A stretch of DNA of 64,000 nucleotides from Gordonia sp. 'Campus' (GTDB lineage Bacteria; Actinomycetota; Actinomycetes; Mycobacteriales; Mycobacteriaceae): the NCBI RefSeq assembly GCF_022206305.1, contig NZ_JAKOIW010000003.1:186001-250000 (forward strand), written 5' to 3'. The position numbers and the translations under genes were made by a program. A model generated the notes under the pieces. It did not search any database. It saw nothing but the letters and a program-made list of their open reading frames with translations, and was not told where the DNA came from. Shown piece by piece: positions 9,435-17,260 of this stretch. The number at the start of each line of letters is the position of its first letter. Position 1 is the stretch's first letter.

Positions 9435-10271
9435 ATGGATGGACTGATCTTGATCGCGGTCATCGTTCTGGTGGTCGTCGGCGTGGTGGTGATCGCGCAA
9501 CGGCGCTCAGGCGTATCGGCGGCCCGCACGCTCGACGACGCGAAGGCCGATGCGCGGCAGGCGATCGAGCGGCTCGGTGGTCAGGTCTTCATGCTCGTCG
9601 GTGACGGACCCGCGTCGAAGCAAGCACTGGCCGACGCCGGTGAGCGCTACACTGCCGCGGGTTCGCAGATCGAACAGGCCAATTCGCCTGCGCAGGCCCG
9701 ACTGGCCAAGCAGACTGCGATCGAGGGTCTGTACTACATCCGGGCCGCCCGCACCGCGATGAACCTCGATCCCGGTCCGGCGATTCCCGAGCTCGACGGT
9801 CAGCGGAGCGCCGGAGCGGTCACCGAGGAACGCGAGGTCGACTTCGAGGGCCGACAGGTGGCGGCGTCGCCGACACCGTCGGAACGGACGCCGAACTATT
9901 ACCCCGGTGGTCGTGTCGCCGGTCGACCGGTACCTGCCGGTTGGTACTCCGAGCCGTGGTGGAAGCCGGCTCTCGTGGCCGGCGCGTGGGGACTCGGATC
10001 CATGTTCTTGTTCTCGGCGATGTTCTCCGGCATGGCCGGGGTCCCTTACGACGCCCAGGGATTCGAGAGCGGAGCGGGTGACGCCTCCGACGCGGGAGCC
10101 CTCGATGGCGGGGATGCCGCCGGTGAAGGCGACTTCGGAGACGGCGGCGGAGACGGCGGGTTCGGTGGCGACGGCGGGTTCGGTGGCGACGGTGGGTTCG
10201 GTGGCGACGCTGGATTTGGCGGTGGCGGAGACGGGTTCGGCGACTTCGGCGGTGGCGGCTTCGATTTCTGA
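9435..10271 (+). CDS. Membrane protein with conserved core and Gly-rich tail
   Basis: The 278-residue protein starts with one membrane helix (residues about 2-22), then a conserved segment (ARTLDDAKADARQAIERLGGQ, QALADAGERYTAAGSQI) and PAGWYSEPWWKPALVAGAWG before a second hydrophobic segment. It ends in roughly 70 residues rich in Gly, Asp and Phe. I recall similar actinobacterial proteins being labelled DUF1542, but function is not known. ATG 9435 has TTGGAGG 8 nt upstream, clearly better than the upstream GTG frame. It is divergent from the zinc-ribbon gene. Confidence 0.8.
   Translation: MDGLILIAVIVLVVVGVVVIAQRRSGVSAARTLDDAKADARQAIERLGGQVFMLVGDGPASKQALADAGERYTAAGSQIEQANSPAQARLAKQTAIEGLYYIRAARTAMNLDPGPAIPELDGQRSAGAVTEEREVDFEGRQVAASPTPSERTPNYYPGGRVAGRPVPAGWYSEPWWKPALVAGAWGLGSMFLFSAMFSGMAGVPYDAQGFESGAGDASDAGALDGGDAAGEGDFGDGGGDGGFGGDGGFGGDGGFGGDAGFGGGGDGFGDFGGGGFDF
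10152..10223 (+). repeat. Four 18-bp coding repeats (DGGFGG)
   Basis: GACGGCGGGTTCGGTGGC occurs at 10152-10169 and 10170-10187, with diverged copies at 10188-10205 and 10206-10223. They encode a DGGFGG-type hexapeptide ladder in the tail of the membrane protein. The unit could expand or contract by slippage. Confidence 0.85.
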
Positions 10272-10297
10272 GGCCCGGCTCTGGCTGGTCGTGGCGA

Positions 10298-11242
10298 CTA
10301 GGCGGACTGGTCCGGACGACCGGTGGGCACGACCCCACGCAGGAATGTCAGCTGATCGGCGATCACCGAATCGAAGAGCGGCGGCAGGTACGGGCTGAAA
10401 TGCCCGCCGGGATAAGCGATCACCGTTGACGTTCTGATACGTCGTGCCGCTTTCCGCGCGGATCGCGCCGGCGCGATGTCATCGCCATCAGCGACCTGGA
10501 TCAGCGTCGGACAGGTGATCGTGCCGGCGCGGCGACCCGGCGAATACAGCCCGACCCGCAGGACAACCCGCGCAGCCACCGTCTCGGCGTGATCTCCGCG
10601 CCGATAGCCCGATGCGGCCACCATCCGATCGACGGCGTCCTCCGCGCCGGGTGCCGTCATCACGGCAACACTTCCCGGCACACCGATGGAGTCGACGTAG
10701 ACCGGTTCGGCTCCGCGCACCGCGCGCCATGAGTCGCGCAGGGCTGCCGGCAGCAGTCGCAGCGACGCCCTGACCCCGGTTGCCCGCACGGCGGCGGGCC
10801 CGTCGGTGTGCGGGACCTGCGCGATGATGGCGGCCAGGTCCTCGCCGTCTGCCCCCATCGTGAGGACGTGACCGCCGGCGAACGACGTGCCCCAGGCGAC
10901 CACCGCTGTCGGGTCGACGCGATCGAGCCGGCGCGCCCATGCAATCGCCGCACGCCAGTCCTGGAGCTGCGACGGGATGTCCAGTACCTGTCGCGGCGTC
11001 CCGTCGCTGTCCCCGAAGGTGCGGTAGTCGAACAGCACCACGGCATACCCGGCCTCGGCGAAGCGAGCTGCGTAGGCGGGCAGACGTAGTTCTCGCACGC
11101 TTCCGAAACCATGCGCCATGACGATCACCGGAACCGACGCGTCGCCGGATGGCAGATAGATGCGCGCGGCGCACCGGGTTCCGCGAGACTCGAATGCCGA
11201 TTCGACGGTCGCGAAGGACCCGTCACCCACCGTGGAACCCAT
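10298..11242 (-). CDS. Alpha/beta hydrolase
   Basis: The 314-residue protein has the alpha/beta-hydrolase fold pattern: oxyanion-hole HGFGS after strand 3, nucleophile elbow GTSFAG, an Asp in VADGDDIAP and a His in GGHFSPY. It looks like a serine esterase or lipase acting on a small ester. ATG 11242 has GAAGGG upstream; the longer frame to 11431 crosses the divergent regulator and is rejected. It faces the TetR gene across two matching inverted repeats, so it is probably its target. Confidence 0.85.
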   Translation of the reverse strand: MGSTVGDGSFATVESAFESRGTRCAARIYLPSGDASVPVIVMAHGFGSVRELRLPAYAARFAEAGYAVVLFDYRTFGDSDGTPRQVLDIPSQLQDWRAAIAWARRLDRVDPTAVVAWGTSFAGGHVLTMGADGEDLAAIIAQVPHTDGPAAVRATGVRASLRLLPAALRDSWRAVRGAEPVYVDSIGVPGSVAVMTAPGAEDAVDRMVAASGYRRGDHAETVAARVVLRVGLYSPGRRAGTITCPTLIQVADGDDIAPARSARKAARRIRTSTVIAYPGGHFSPYLPPLFDSVIADQLTFLRGVVPTGRPDQSA

Positions 11243-11264
11243 CTCCGCCACCCTTCGACAGTCT

Positions 11265-11283
11265 TCTTGAACGACGTTCAAGA
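11265..11283. promoter_or_regulatory. TetR operator, copy 1
   Basis: TCTTGAAC-GAC-GTTCAAGA is a perfect inverted repeat between the divergent hydrolase and TetR genes. It shares the core TCTTGA-N7-TCAAGA with the second site, whose centre is 29 bp away, about three helical turns. Confidence 0.7.
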
Positions 11284-11292
11284 CGGTAGCGC

Positions 11293-11313
11293 ATCTTGAG
11301 CAGCAGTCAAGAT
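11293..11313. promoter_or_regulatory. TetR operator, copy 2
   Basis: ATCTTGA-N7-TCAAGAT, ending 11 bp before the TetR start. Same half-sites and spacing as copy 1, only the central N7 differs. Two same-face copies suggest cooperative binding and joint control of both divergent units. Confidence 0.7.
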
Positions 11314-11324
11314 AAGGTCGACGG

Positions 11325-11891
11325 GTGCCCCGGAATCGACGACCCCGCGATCGCGAGGAGAAGCGTGCCGAGATCGTCGACGCGGCTCGCGAATTGTTCC
11401 TCGCCGTCGGATTCGACAACGTGTCGATCACGCAGATCGCGGCCGCTGCCGGAGTGACGTCGACAACGATCTACTGGTACTTCTCCGGTAAGGACGAGCT
11501 GCTCGTCGCCGTACTCGACGGTGTGCTGACCACCTCGCTCGGCCGGTTCGACGAGCTCGCCGACACCGACCCCACCGACCGCATCGTCTGGGTCGTCGAC
11601 GAACTCCGGTCGATGAGCACACTGGTGGACACCGTCCACACCCGACGGCTTTCGTCGACGCTCATCGACGACTGGCACACCAGGTTTCACACACTCGCGG
11701 ACGAGCTGACCCGGGCGATGCTGCCGCCGGGCCTCACACCCGATGTCGTGCAGGCACAGTGCCGCATCGCCACCTTCGTCATCGAGGGTCTGCTCACCCA
11801 CCCGCTGGACTTCGACGAGACCCGGGCCGTCGCCCGGTCACTGGCGGCGACCATCGGCGCCACCGGGCGGGCGTCGGAACAGAGCCGGTGA
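11325..11891 (+). CDS. TetR/AcrR-family regulator
   Basis: 188 residues with an N-terminal TetR helix-turn-helix (IVDAARELFLAVGFDNVSITQIAAAAGVTSTTIYWYFSGKDELL, residues about 15-60) and an all-helical ligand domain. The GTG start at 11325 follows the second operator. Its TGA overlaps the GTG of the MFS gene (GTGA), so the pair is co-translated. It probably represses itself, the exporter and the divergent hydrolase; the ligand is unknown. Confidence 0.9.
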   Translation: MPRNRRPRDREEKRAEIVDAARELFLAVGFDNVSITQIAAAAGVTSTTIYWYFSGKDELLVAVLDGVLTTSLGRFDELADTDPTDRIVWVVDELRSMSTLVDTVHTRRLSSTLIDDWHTRFHTLADELTRAMLPPGLTPDVVQAQCRIATFVIEGLLTHPLDFDETRAVARSLAATIGATGRASEQSR

Positions 11892-13273
11892 CCGGCTCCA
11901 CAACGCACGCCGCGGACGACCCGAGGCCTCGTCGACGCGAACAACTCGTCGTGACGGCGGTGACCTCGACGATGGTCCTGCTGGTCCTGGACTCCAGCAT
12001 CGTGGGCGTGATGCTGCCGACCATCACCCGCGACCTGGATCTCGATGTCGCACAGTCGTCGTGGCTGGTCTCGGTCTACCTGTTGATGCTCGCCGTGTTC
12101 GCGCCTGTGGGTGGGCGTCTCGCGGATGCGCGGGGAGCGGTCACCATGTTCCGGGTCGGGATGATCGGATTCACCGTCGCATCGCTGATCATCGCTCTGG
12201 TCCCCTCGTTCGCCGGGGTGATCATCGGCCGTGCCGTCGCCGGTGTCGCCGGTGCCGTGCTCATGCCGGCCTCCCTCTCGCTGATCATGCAGGCGGTGGA
12301 CGAGACCCGACGGTCGGGCGCCATGGCGGTGTACACCGGAGTCGGCCAGGGGTTTGCCCTGATCGGTCCTGCTCTGGGTGGCGTATGCGCACAGTTCCTC
12401 ACGTGGCAGGTCGGCTTCCTGATCAATGTCCCGGTGGGCGTCGCTGCCCTAGTGCTTGTCTCGATGGCGCGTCCTCGCACCCGCCCACCCACCAGGCAGT
12501 CCTGGGACGGGGCGGGCATCGTGCTAGTCGTCGCGGGGATGGGCGCGGTGGTCACGGCACTTCTACAGGGCCCCGCCTGGGGGTGGAGTTCGCCCGCGGT
12601 GCTCGCTCTCCTCGCCGGCGGGAGCGCAGCCCTGGCGGCGTTCGTCTGGGACTCTCGTCGCTCCGTCGATCCGGTCCTCGACCTCGCGCTGCTACGGGAA
12701 GCCCCGTTCGCTGTCGGCACCGGACTCCTCGCTGCCCTCGGATTCTCGATGACGGTCGCCACGATCTACGGTGCGGTGGCTCTGCAGCAGGCAATGCACC
12801 TGCAGCCTTTCGAATCCGGGATCGCCCTGCTGCCTCTGGTGGTGCCGTTGTTGATCGCCACCCGGCTCGTCGGCGCCCGCTACGAGAGATACGGACTCCG
12901 CCGCGTCACGGTCGCCGGATGTGCCTGTATGGCAGGCGGAATGGCAGTCGCAGGTCTCGGCTTCGCCCACTCGTCGGTTCTGGTCGTGACGATCGGACTC
13001 TGTCCGATCGGCGTGGGGATCGGCACGCTGCTGAGTCCCTTGACCGCCGCCACACTCGCCGCCGTTGTGCCCGACCGGCGTGGCCAGGCCTCCGGACTCA
13101 TCACCACTGGCCGGCAGCTCGGCGGCATTGTGGGCGTGGCCGTGTTCGCGGCGGTTCTTGCCGGCCACCCCGACGACACGGGAACCGCTGTCGGGTTCTT
13201 CATCACCGCGGGCCTGATGCTGCTGGCGGGTGCGGTGGCGGCGACGCACAGTCGTCAGCGACCTGTCCGGTGA
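11888..13273 (+). CDS. MFS drug/solute exporter (DHA2/EmrB type)
   Basis: The 461-residue protein has the hydrophobicity of a 12-14-helix major facilitator. Motif C-like segments (SSIVGVMLPTITRDL, GRAVAGVAGAVLMPASLSLI) are typical of the DHA2 drug:proton antiporters. The GTG at 11888 overlaps the TetR stop by 4 bp; the upstream part of the frame shadows tetR. TetR plus MFS suggests inducible efflux, while the divergent hydrolase hints at an ester or lipid-like inducer. Confidence 0.88.
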   Translation: MTGSTTHAADDPRPRRREQLVVTAVTSTMVLLVLDSSIVGVMLPTITRDLDLDVAQSSWLVSVYLLMLAVFAPVGGRLADARGAVTMFRVGMIGFTVASLIIALVPSFAGVIIGRAVAGVAGAVLMPASLSLIMQAVDETRRSGAMAVYTGVGQGFALIGPALGGVCAQFLTWQVGFLINVPVGVAALVLVSMARPRTRPPTRQSWDGAGIVLVVAGMGAVVTALLQGPAWGWSSPAVLALLAGGSAALAAFVWDSRRSVDPVLDLALLREAPFAVGTGLLAALGFSMTVATIYGAVALQQAMHLQPFESGIALLPLVVPLLIATRLVGARYERYGLRRVTVAGCACMAGGMAVAGLGFAHSSVLVVTIGLCPIGVGIGTLLSPLTAATLAAVVPDRRGQASGLITTGRQLGGIVGVAVFAAVLAGHPDDTGTAVGFFITAGLMLLAGAVAATHSRQRPVR

Positions 13274-13306
13274 TGAACCGTCACGCCTCGATCGGACCGT
13301 GCGCGG

Positions 13307-14830
13307 TCACGAGAAGAGCAGCGAGGTGATGTCGGCGCGGTGGGGCTTCCCCTGCTCGGTGACCGGTACGGCGTCGACGATCACGATGGTCACGTCGCCG
13401 AGACCCGGCCGGGCCTGGTCGAGATGGGCTTTCAGGTCGTCAGTCGTCACGGTGGCGCCGGGACACAGCGTCACGACCACGCCGAACGCTCCGGGGGCGC
13501 GGTCCGGCGCGGGCACGGCCACGGCGTACCGAACCTGCGCGTGCGCGCAGAGGGTGTCTTGGAGGTCGACGGGGAAGGTGTCTCCCGCGTCGGTGCGTCG
13601 CATGTCACCTGAACGTCCCCGCACGGTCAGATAACCGTCGACGTCGAGAACACCGACATCGCCTGTGTCGAACCATCCGTCGTCGGTGAAACCCGGGCGG
13701 GGCGGGGCCACGCTGTAACGGTGCGCCTGTGCCGGGGTCCGCACGTGGATCACTCCTTGCTCACCGGACAGACAGAGTGCGCCGTCGTCGCCACGGATCT
13801 CGAGATCGACCATCGGCAGGGGCCTCCCAGACGTGCCGAGGTGCGGCGACCCGGCCGAGTATTCGGGACCCGCGAGCACACTCACCACTCCGAATTCGCT
13901 TGCGCCGTAGGGGTTGGCGAGTGCACTCCGGCCCATCCGGAGCACCAGGCGCCGCCGGAGGGAGGCCGCGGCGTCGGCACCCACATGACTGATGGCGATC
14001 ACCGAGGACAGGTCGGTCCCGGGAAGGGCATCGCTGTCGATCAGATCTACGAGCAACGGCTCGACCAGTGCGAGGTGAGTGATCCGGGCTTGCGCGATCG
14101 TCGCGAGGACCTGCGTGGGTACGAATCCGTCGTGCAGGTGGACGCACCCGCCGCCGAGGAGAACCGTGTCCATGAGCGTCTGGGCGATGTATGCCAGTGG
14201 GGTGCAGATCAACTGCCGTCTGCCGGGGGTCGGGCCCAGGTCGACGAGACGTCGATATTCGCGCTGCGTTCGCACACTCGCCTTGGAGACGCCGGTGGTG
14301 CCGCCGGTCGCGACCAGAACACACTCGTCGTCGGGCGAGATCTCCACGTGCAGAGCGCGATCAATGCCGCCGGCGGCCGCGTCGAGCATCAGGTTCGGCA
14401 ACCCGTCGACCGGCCCGACGGACAACACTCGCGCGTCGACCACATCTGACACGGCGTGCGCCGTCGACGGGAAGACGATCACGAAGTCGGCACTGGTCCG
14501 GGAGAGGAACACGCGCAACCGCTCCGGCGATCCGGCGTCCGGACAGAACACCGTGGCCGCACCCAGCGACGACGCCGCATAGCGGGCGGCGACGGCTTCG
14601 CCGGTGGCCGGCGCGACCAGCGCGACTCGATGCCCCCGGCCGATATCGTGAGTCGTCATGGCGCCCGCGAGACGCGCTACGAGGCCGAGCAACTCGTGGC
14701 CGGTGTACCCGCGATCCTCGTCGACGAGTACGACACCGGTGCCGTCGGTGAGGAGGCGGCGTCGGATCGCCTGGACGTAGGAGACCGTGTCGTCGGCGTC
14801 AGTCGTGGAGTGGGTGTCTTCCGTGGTCAT
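13307..14830 (-). CDS. Class I adenylate-forming enzyme (acyl-CoA ligase-like)
   Basis: 507 residues with the AMP-binding superfamily motifs: P-loop VATGGTTGVSKAS, YGASE, DGWFDTGDVG, GRSGDMRR (diverged from the usual GRxKDxI) and the C-terminal catalytic lysine in EQGKPHR. It should activate a carboxylate to an acyl-AMP and transfer it to CoA or another acceptor. ATG 14830 has GAAAGG 7 nt upstream. Its start overlaps the FUSC gene by 32 bp, so the two are one transcript. Substrate unknown. Confidence 0.85.
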   Translation of the reverse strand: MTTEDTHSTTDADDTVSYVQAIRRRLLTDGTGVVLVDEDRGYTGHELLGLVARLAGAMTTHDIGRGHRVALVAPATGEAVAARYAASSLGAATVFCPDAGSPERLRVFLSRTSADFVIVFPSTAHAVSDVVDARVLSVGPVDGLPNLMLDAAAGGIDRALHVEISPDDECVLVATGGTTGVSKASVRTQREYRRLVDLGPTPGRRQLICTPLAYIAQTLMDTVLLGGGCVHLHDGFVPTQVLATIAQARITHLALVEPLLVDLIDSDALPGTDLSSVIAISHVGADAAASLRRRLVLRMGRSALANPYGASEFGVVSVLAGPEYSAGSPHLGTSGRPLPMVDLEIRGDDGALCLSGEQGVIHVRTPAQAHRYSVAPPRPGFTDDGWFDTGDVGVLDVDGYLTVRGRSGDMRRTDAGDTFPVDLQDTLCAHAQVRYAVAVPAPDRAPGAFGVVVTLCPGATVTTDDLKAHLDQARPGLGDVTIVIVDAVPVTEQGKPHRADITSLLFS

Positions 14831-16580
14831 CAGAAGCCTTTCGGGAAAGGGGGTCGGCTGGCGGGTCGGGTGCCAGCAGCGCATTCAGTTGTGCGCGTAG
14901 TCGTTCGGAGCGTCCGGTCCCGTCCTCACCGGCATCCACCGCGACAGCCACTGCGGTGATGGCGTCGACGATCTCCTCGACTTCGACGGCACGCGGTAAC
15001 GCATCCTCGGCGAGTCGGCCGACCGGCGGGGGCTCGGCGAGCAGGGCGGTACAGGCCTCCCGCGCGCGATGCGCCAGGCGGTAGGCGTCGTCGCCGCGCC
15101 GAATCCAGTGCGCTCGCAACTCCGAGGGCCTGCTCGCCTCGAGCAGATAGGCGTGAGCAGCCGTGACGCAGTCGTTGATCCGCGCGGCACGGGGCAGACG
15201 CCAGGAGTCGGGCCACAACAGGTGTCCGACGAGCACGGCGACAGCCGCGCCGATCACCGTGTCGACCAGCCGGAGTTCCGGGCCGACCGGATCGGGGCCG
15301 CCGATCGAGCTCGCGAGCAGCGCCGACACGGTCACGCCGACCACGTCGAGAGCATAGGACCGCGGGGCGGTGAGCACGGCGAACCCCAAAGCCGCTGCCG
15401 CTACAGCCGCCACCGACAGACCCGACGGCCAGATCGCGAGCACCAGCGCGGCGAGCAAGGCTCCCGCCAGCGTCCCGGCGAGCCGGTTCACGGTGCGCGT
15501 CATCACGGTCGCGTACTCGGGCCGGACGATGACAGCCACCGTCAACGGGAGCCAGAACGCGTGCGATGCTTCGTGCAGTGTGGCAGCGACCGCGGTCGCT
15601 GCGGCCATACACAACGCGATCCGCAGGCCGTTCATCAGCGCTTCGGCGGACACGAGGCTACGGGCCAGTGCGCCCGCCGCCCGGCCGCCGGGCTGGTGGT
15701 CTGGCACAGCAGTCGGATCCAGGGCAGCAGCCATGGCCCGTAGCGCGGGCGTACCAGGAGTCCATGCGATGTCGACGGGGGTTGGATCCCCACGGCGAAG
15801 TCGGTCGGCCTGCTGCCGGAGGGCGTCGACGACCGTACCGGGCGCAGGCGTTCCGTCCGCATGGACAGCCGCCGCAGCGTAGGCCACACGACGGGCCACC
15901 GAATCGCGTCCGGTGATCTGCGCGGCAGCCGACGCCGCCGCCAGCGCCGCCCGCGCCCTCGACGATCGGGGGTGGTCGCACGTGACCGCTGCGGCATCGA
16001 AGACTTCGGCGACGGTGAGGCGTTCGAATGTGCCGCGCCGAAACGGCCATGGGGCAATGGTCGCGGCCGCCACGATCACGGTTCCGATCGAGTACATCGA
16101 GGCCTGTCCGAGTGGCGAGAGGCCGGATCCACCGAACTGACCGAATGCGACGCCGATGCTCAACATCATGCCGAACGCCGGTGCGTGCGGACCCACGCCG
16201 CCGACCATTCCGGACACCATCCCCGCGACGGCTGCGACGGCCACCAGGAGCACGACCATCCCGTGGTCGGCGGTGCACGCTCCGATCGCGATGCCGACCA
16301 CCGCACCGCAGAGTTGCGCCAGAAGAGCCGTACTCCGTGCGCGGTAGGTACCGGGCGGGATGAACGCGACCGCACATGCGGCGCCGAGGTAGGCGACGCC
16401 CACTGCATCGAGGTGGCCGACGACCGCACCGACGATGGCGATCACCCCGGCCGCGACCACGGCTCGGGCCGCTGCCGCGTATGCCAGCGGTCTGGATGTC
16501 GGTGCGAGCGATGCGACGAGCACGTCACGAACGGTGCGAGCGCCGGTCACTGCAACGGGAGGGAGCGATCTGACCCGCAT
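14799..16580 (-). CDS. FUSC-family membrane transporter
   Basis: 593 residues with two hydrophobic bundles of about six helices separated by soluble segments, typical of the FUSC/aromatic acid exporter family. The second bundle contains the family-like HAFWLPLTVAVIVRPEY. I chose ATG 16580 over GTG 16586 because AGGAGG sits 6 nt before it and would abut the GTG. Its 3' end overlaps the adenylate-forming gene, suggesting that a substrate or product of that enzyme is exported. Confidence 0.87.
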   Translation of the reverse strand: MRVRSLPPVAVTGARTVRDVLVASLAPTSRPLAYAAAARAVVAAGVIAIVGAVVGHLDAVGVAYLGAACAVAFIPPGTYRARSTALLAQLCGAVVGIAIGACTADHGMVVLLVAVAAVAGMVSGMVGGVGPHAPAFGMMLSIGVAFGQFGGSGLSPLGQASMYSIGTVIVAAATIAPWPFRRGTFERLTVAEVFDAAAVTCDHPRSSRARAALAAASAAAQITGRDSVARRVAYAAAAVHADGTPAPGTVVDALRQQADRLRRGDPTPVDIAWTPGTPALRAMAAALDPTAVPDHQPGGRAAGALARSLVSAEALMNGLRIALCMAAATAVAATLHEASHAFWLPLTVAVIVRPEYATVMTRTVNRLAGTLAGALLAALVLAIWPSGLSVAAVAAAALGFAVLTAPRSYALDVVGVTVSALLASSIGGPDPVGPELRLVDTVIGAAVAVLVGHLLWPDSWRLPRAARINDCVTAAHAYLLEASRPSELRAHWIRRGDDAYRLAHRAREACTALLAEPPPVGRLAEDALPRAVEVEEIVDAITAVAVAVDAGEDGTGRSERLRAQLNALLAPDPPADPLSRKASDDHGRHPLHD

Positions 16581-16775
16581 GCGCACCCTCCTCGCTCCGT
16601 CGTCGTACTCGCCGACTCAAGCGTGAACGGTTCGACATGAATTGTCGTCCGTGCGATGACGTAGATTTCGGTGCCACCGGATGGTTCAGCGATGGGGAGT
16701 CTGAACCCTTGTCACATCGAGCGATCCGGGTCGACCGGCGGCGCCGGACCCGTTGACCACGCGGATGGAAGAAGT

Positions 16776-16820
16776 GGTGTGTGCCACCTGCGGACCTGGG
16801 GTCGACGCAGGTGACACACC
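16776..16820 (-). terminator. Imperfect hairpin downstream of the small membrane gene
   Basis: The left arm at 16776-16792 pairs with 16806-16820 (GGTGTGT..CACCTGCG against CGCAGGTG..ACACACC) with a 2-nt bulge and a 13-nt loop. It lies about 55 bp beyond the stop of the 48-residue protein, in the direction of its transcription, and fits a terminator. Confidence 0.5.
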
Positions 16821-16874
16821 GGCATGAGCACTTGTGATGCTTTCCACTTCACGTGTGGGTGTGATCAGCAGAGA

Positions 16875-17021
16875 TCACGAGAACAGGGTGGTGAAGGTGA
16901 GGATCGAGGTGGCACAGAGCATCAATCCGATCGTCACCCCCGCATACGCATGGTCGGCTACGACCGGGGCCTCTTCGGCGGCGCCCCGCGCCTGGGTGGT
17001 GTGCACAGTCGAGCTGGTCAC
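16875..17021 (-). CDS. Small single-pass membrane protein (48 aa)
   Basis: A 48-residue frame begins with a polar, Thr/Ala-rich segment (VTSSTVHTTQ) and ends with one hydrophobic helix (AYAGVTIGLMLCATSILTF), with the C-terminus right at the helix end. GTG 17021 has AGAGGAG 8 nt upstream; GTG 17030 would abut it. It is followed by a terminator-like hairpin, and nothing else occupies this stretch. The layout is reminiscent of tiny accessory subunits of respiratory complexes, but no family was recognised. Confidence 0.6.
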   Translation of the reverse strand: MTSSTVHTTQARGAAEEAPVVADHAYAGVTIGLMLCATSILTFTTLFS

Positions 17022-17139
17022 CGGCAGCACTCCTCTGGAAATCTCTGATCACCGACCTCAGAACAGTAAGTCGCGCAACGCGCGTGACCCGTCGCCGACG
17101 CGCAGCTGAGGCTGCACCGATGCCGGCCGTAGCAGCCGA

Positions 17140-17223
17140 TCACAGAATGGTCACGGTGTGTTCTGAAGAGGTTTGAACGGTTGGCGCCCGCCCGCGTGGT
17201 CGACGAATTTCGCCGGGCGGCAT
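17140..17223 (-). CDS. Candidate 27-codon leader or microprotein
   Basis: On the minus strand an ATG (17223-17221) lies 7 nt after GATACT of the large palindrome and opens a 27-codon frame (MPPGEIRRPRG...). It would be the first frame of a leaderless transcript running toward the small membrane gene. The peptide is basic with no recognisable domain. Evidence is positional only. Confidence 0.25.
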   Translation of the reverse strand: MPPGEIRRPRGRAPTVQTSSEHTVTIL

Positions 17224-17225
17224 GT

Positions 17226-17259
17226 CGAACAGTATCGCACACATGTGCGATACTGTTCG
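17226..17259. promoter_or_regulatory. 34-bp palindrome with symmetric extended -10 elements
   Basis: 16-bp arms (CGAACAGTATCGCACA and its complement) surround a CA dinucleotide. Each strand presents TGC-GATACT, an extended -10. On plus, GATACT (17249-17254) is 6 nt before GTG 17261; on minus, its mirror copy (17231-17236) is 7 nt before ATG 17223. It therefore looks like a divergent leaderless promoter and operator in one element. The binding protein is unknown. Confidence 0.65.
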
Positions 17260-17260
17260 C

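Noticed and set aside
9987-10271. Gly-rich tail as evidence of a PE_PGRS-like protein
   Set aside because: No PE domain; the repeat is DGGFGG rather than GGA/GGN, and the N-terminus is a different conserved membrane protein.
17226-17259. Palindrome read as a LexA box
   Set aside because: Actinobacterial LexA sites are CGAAC-N4-GTTCG; here the CGAAC and GTTCG ends are 24 bp apart.
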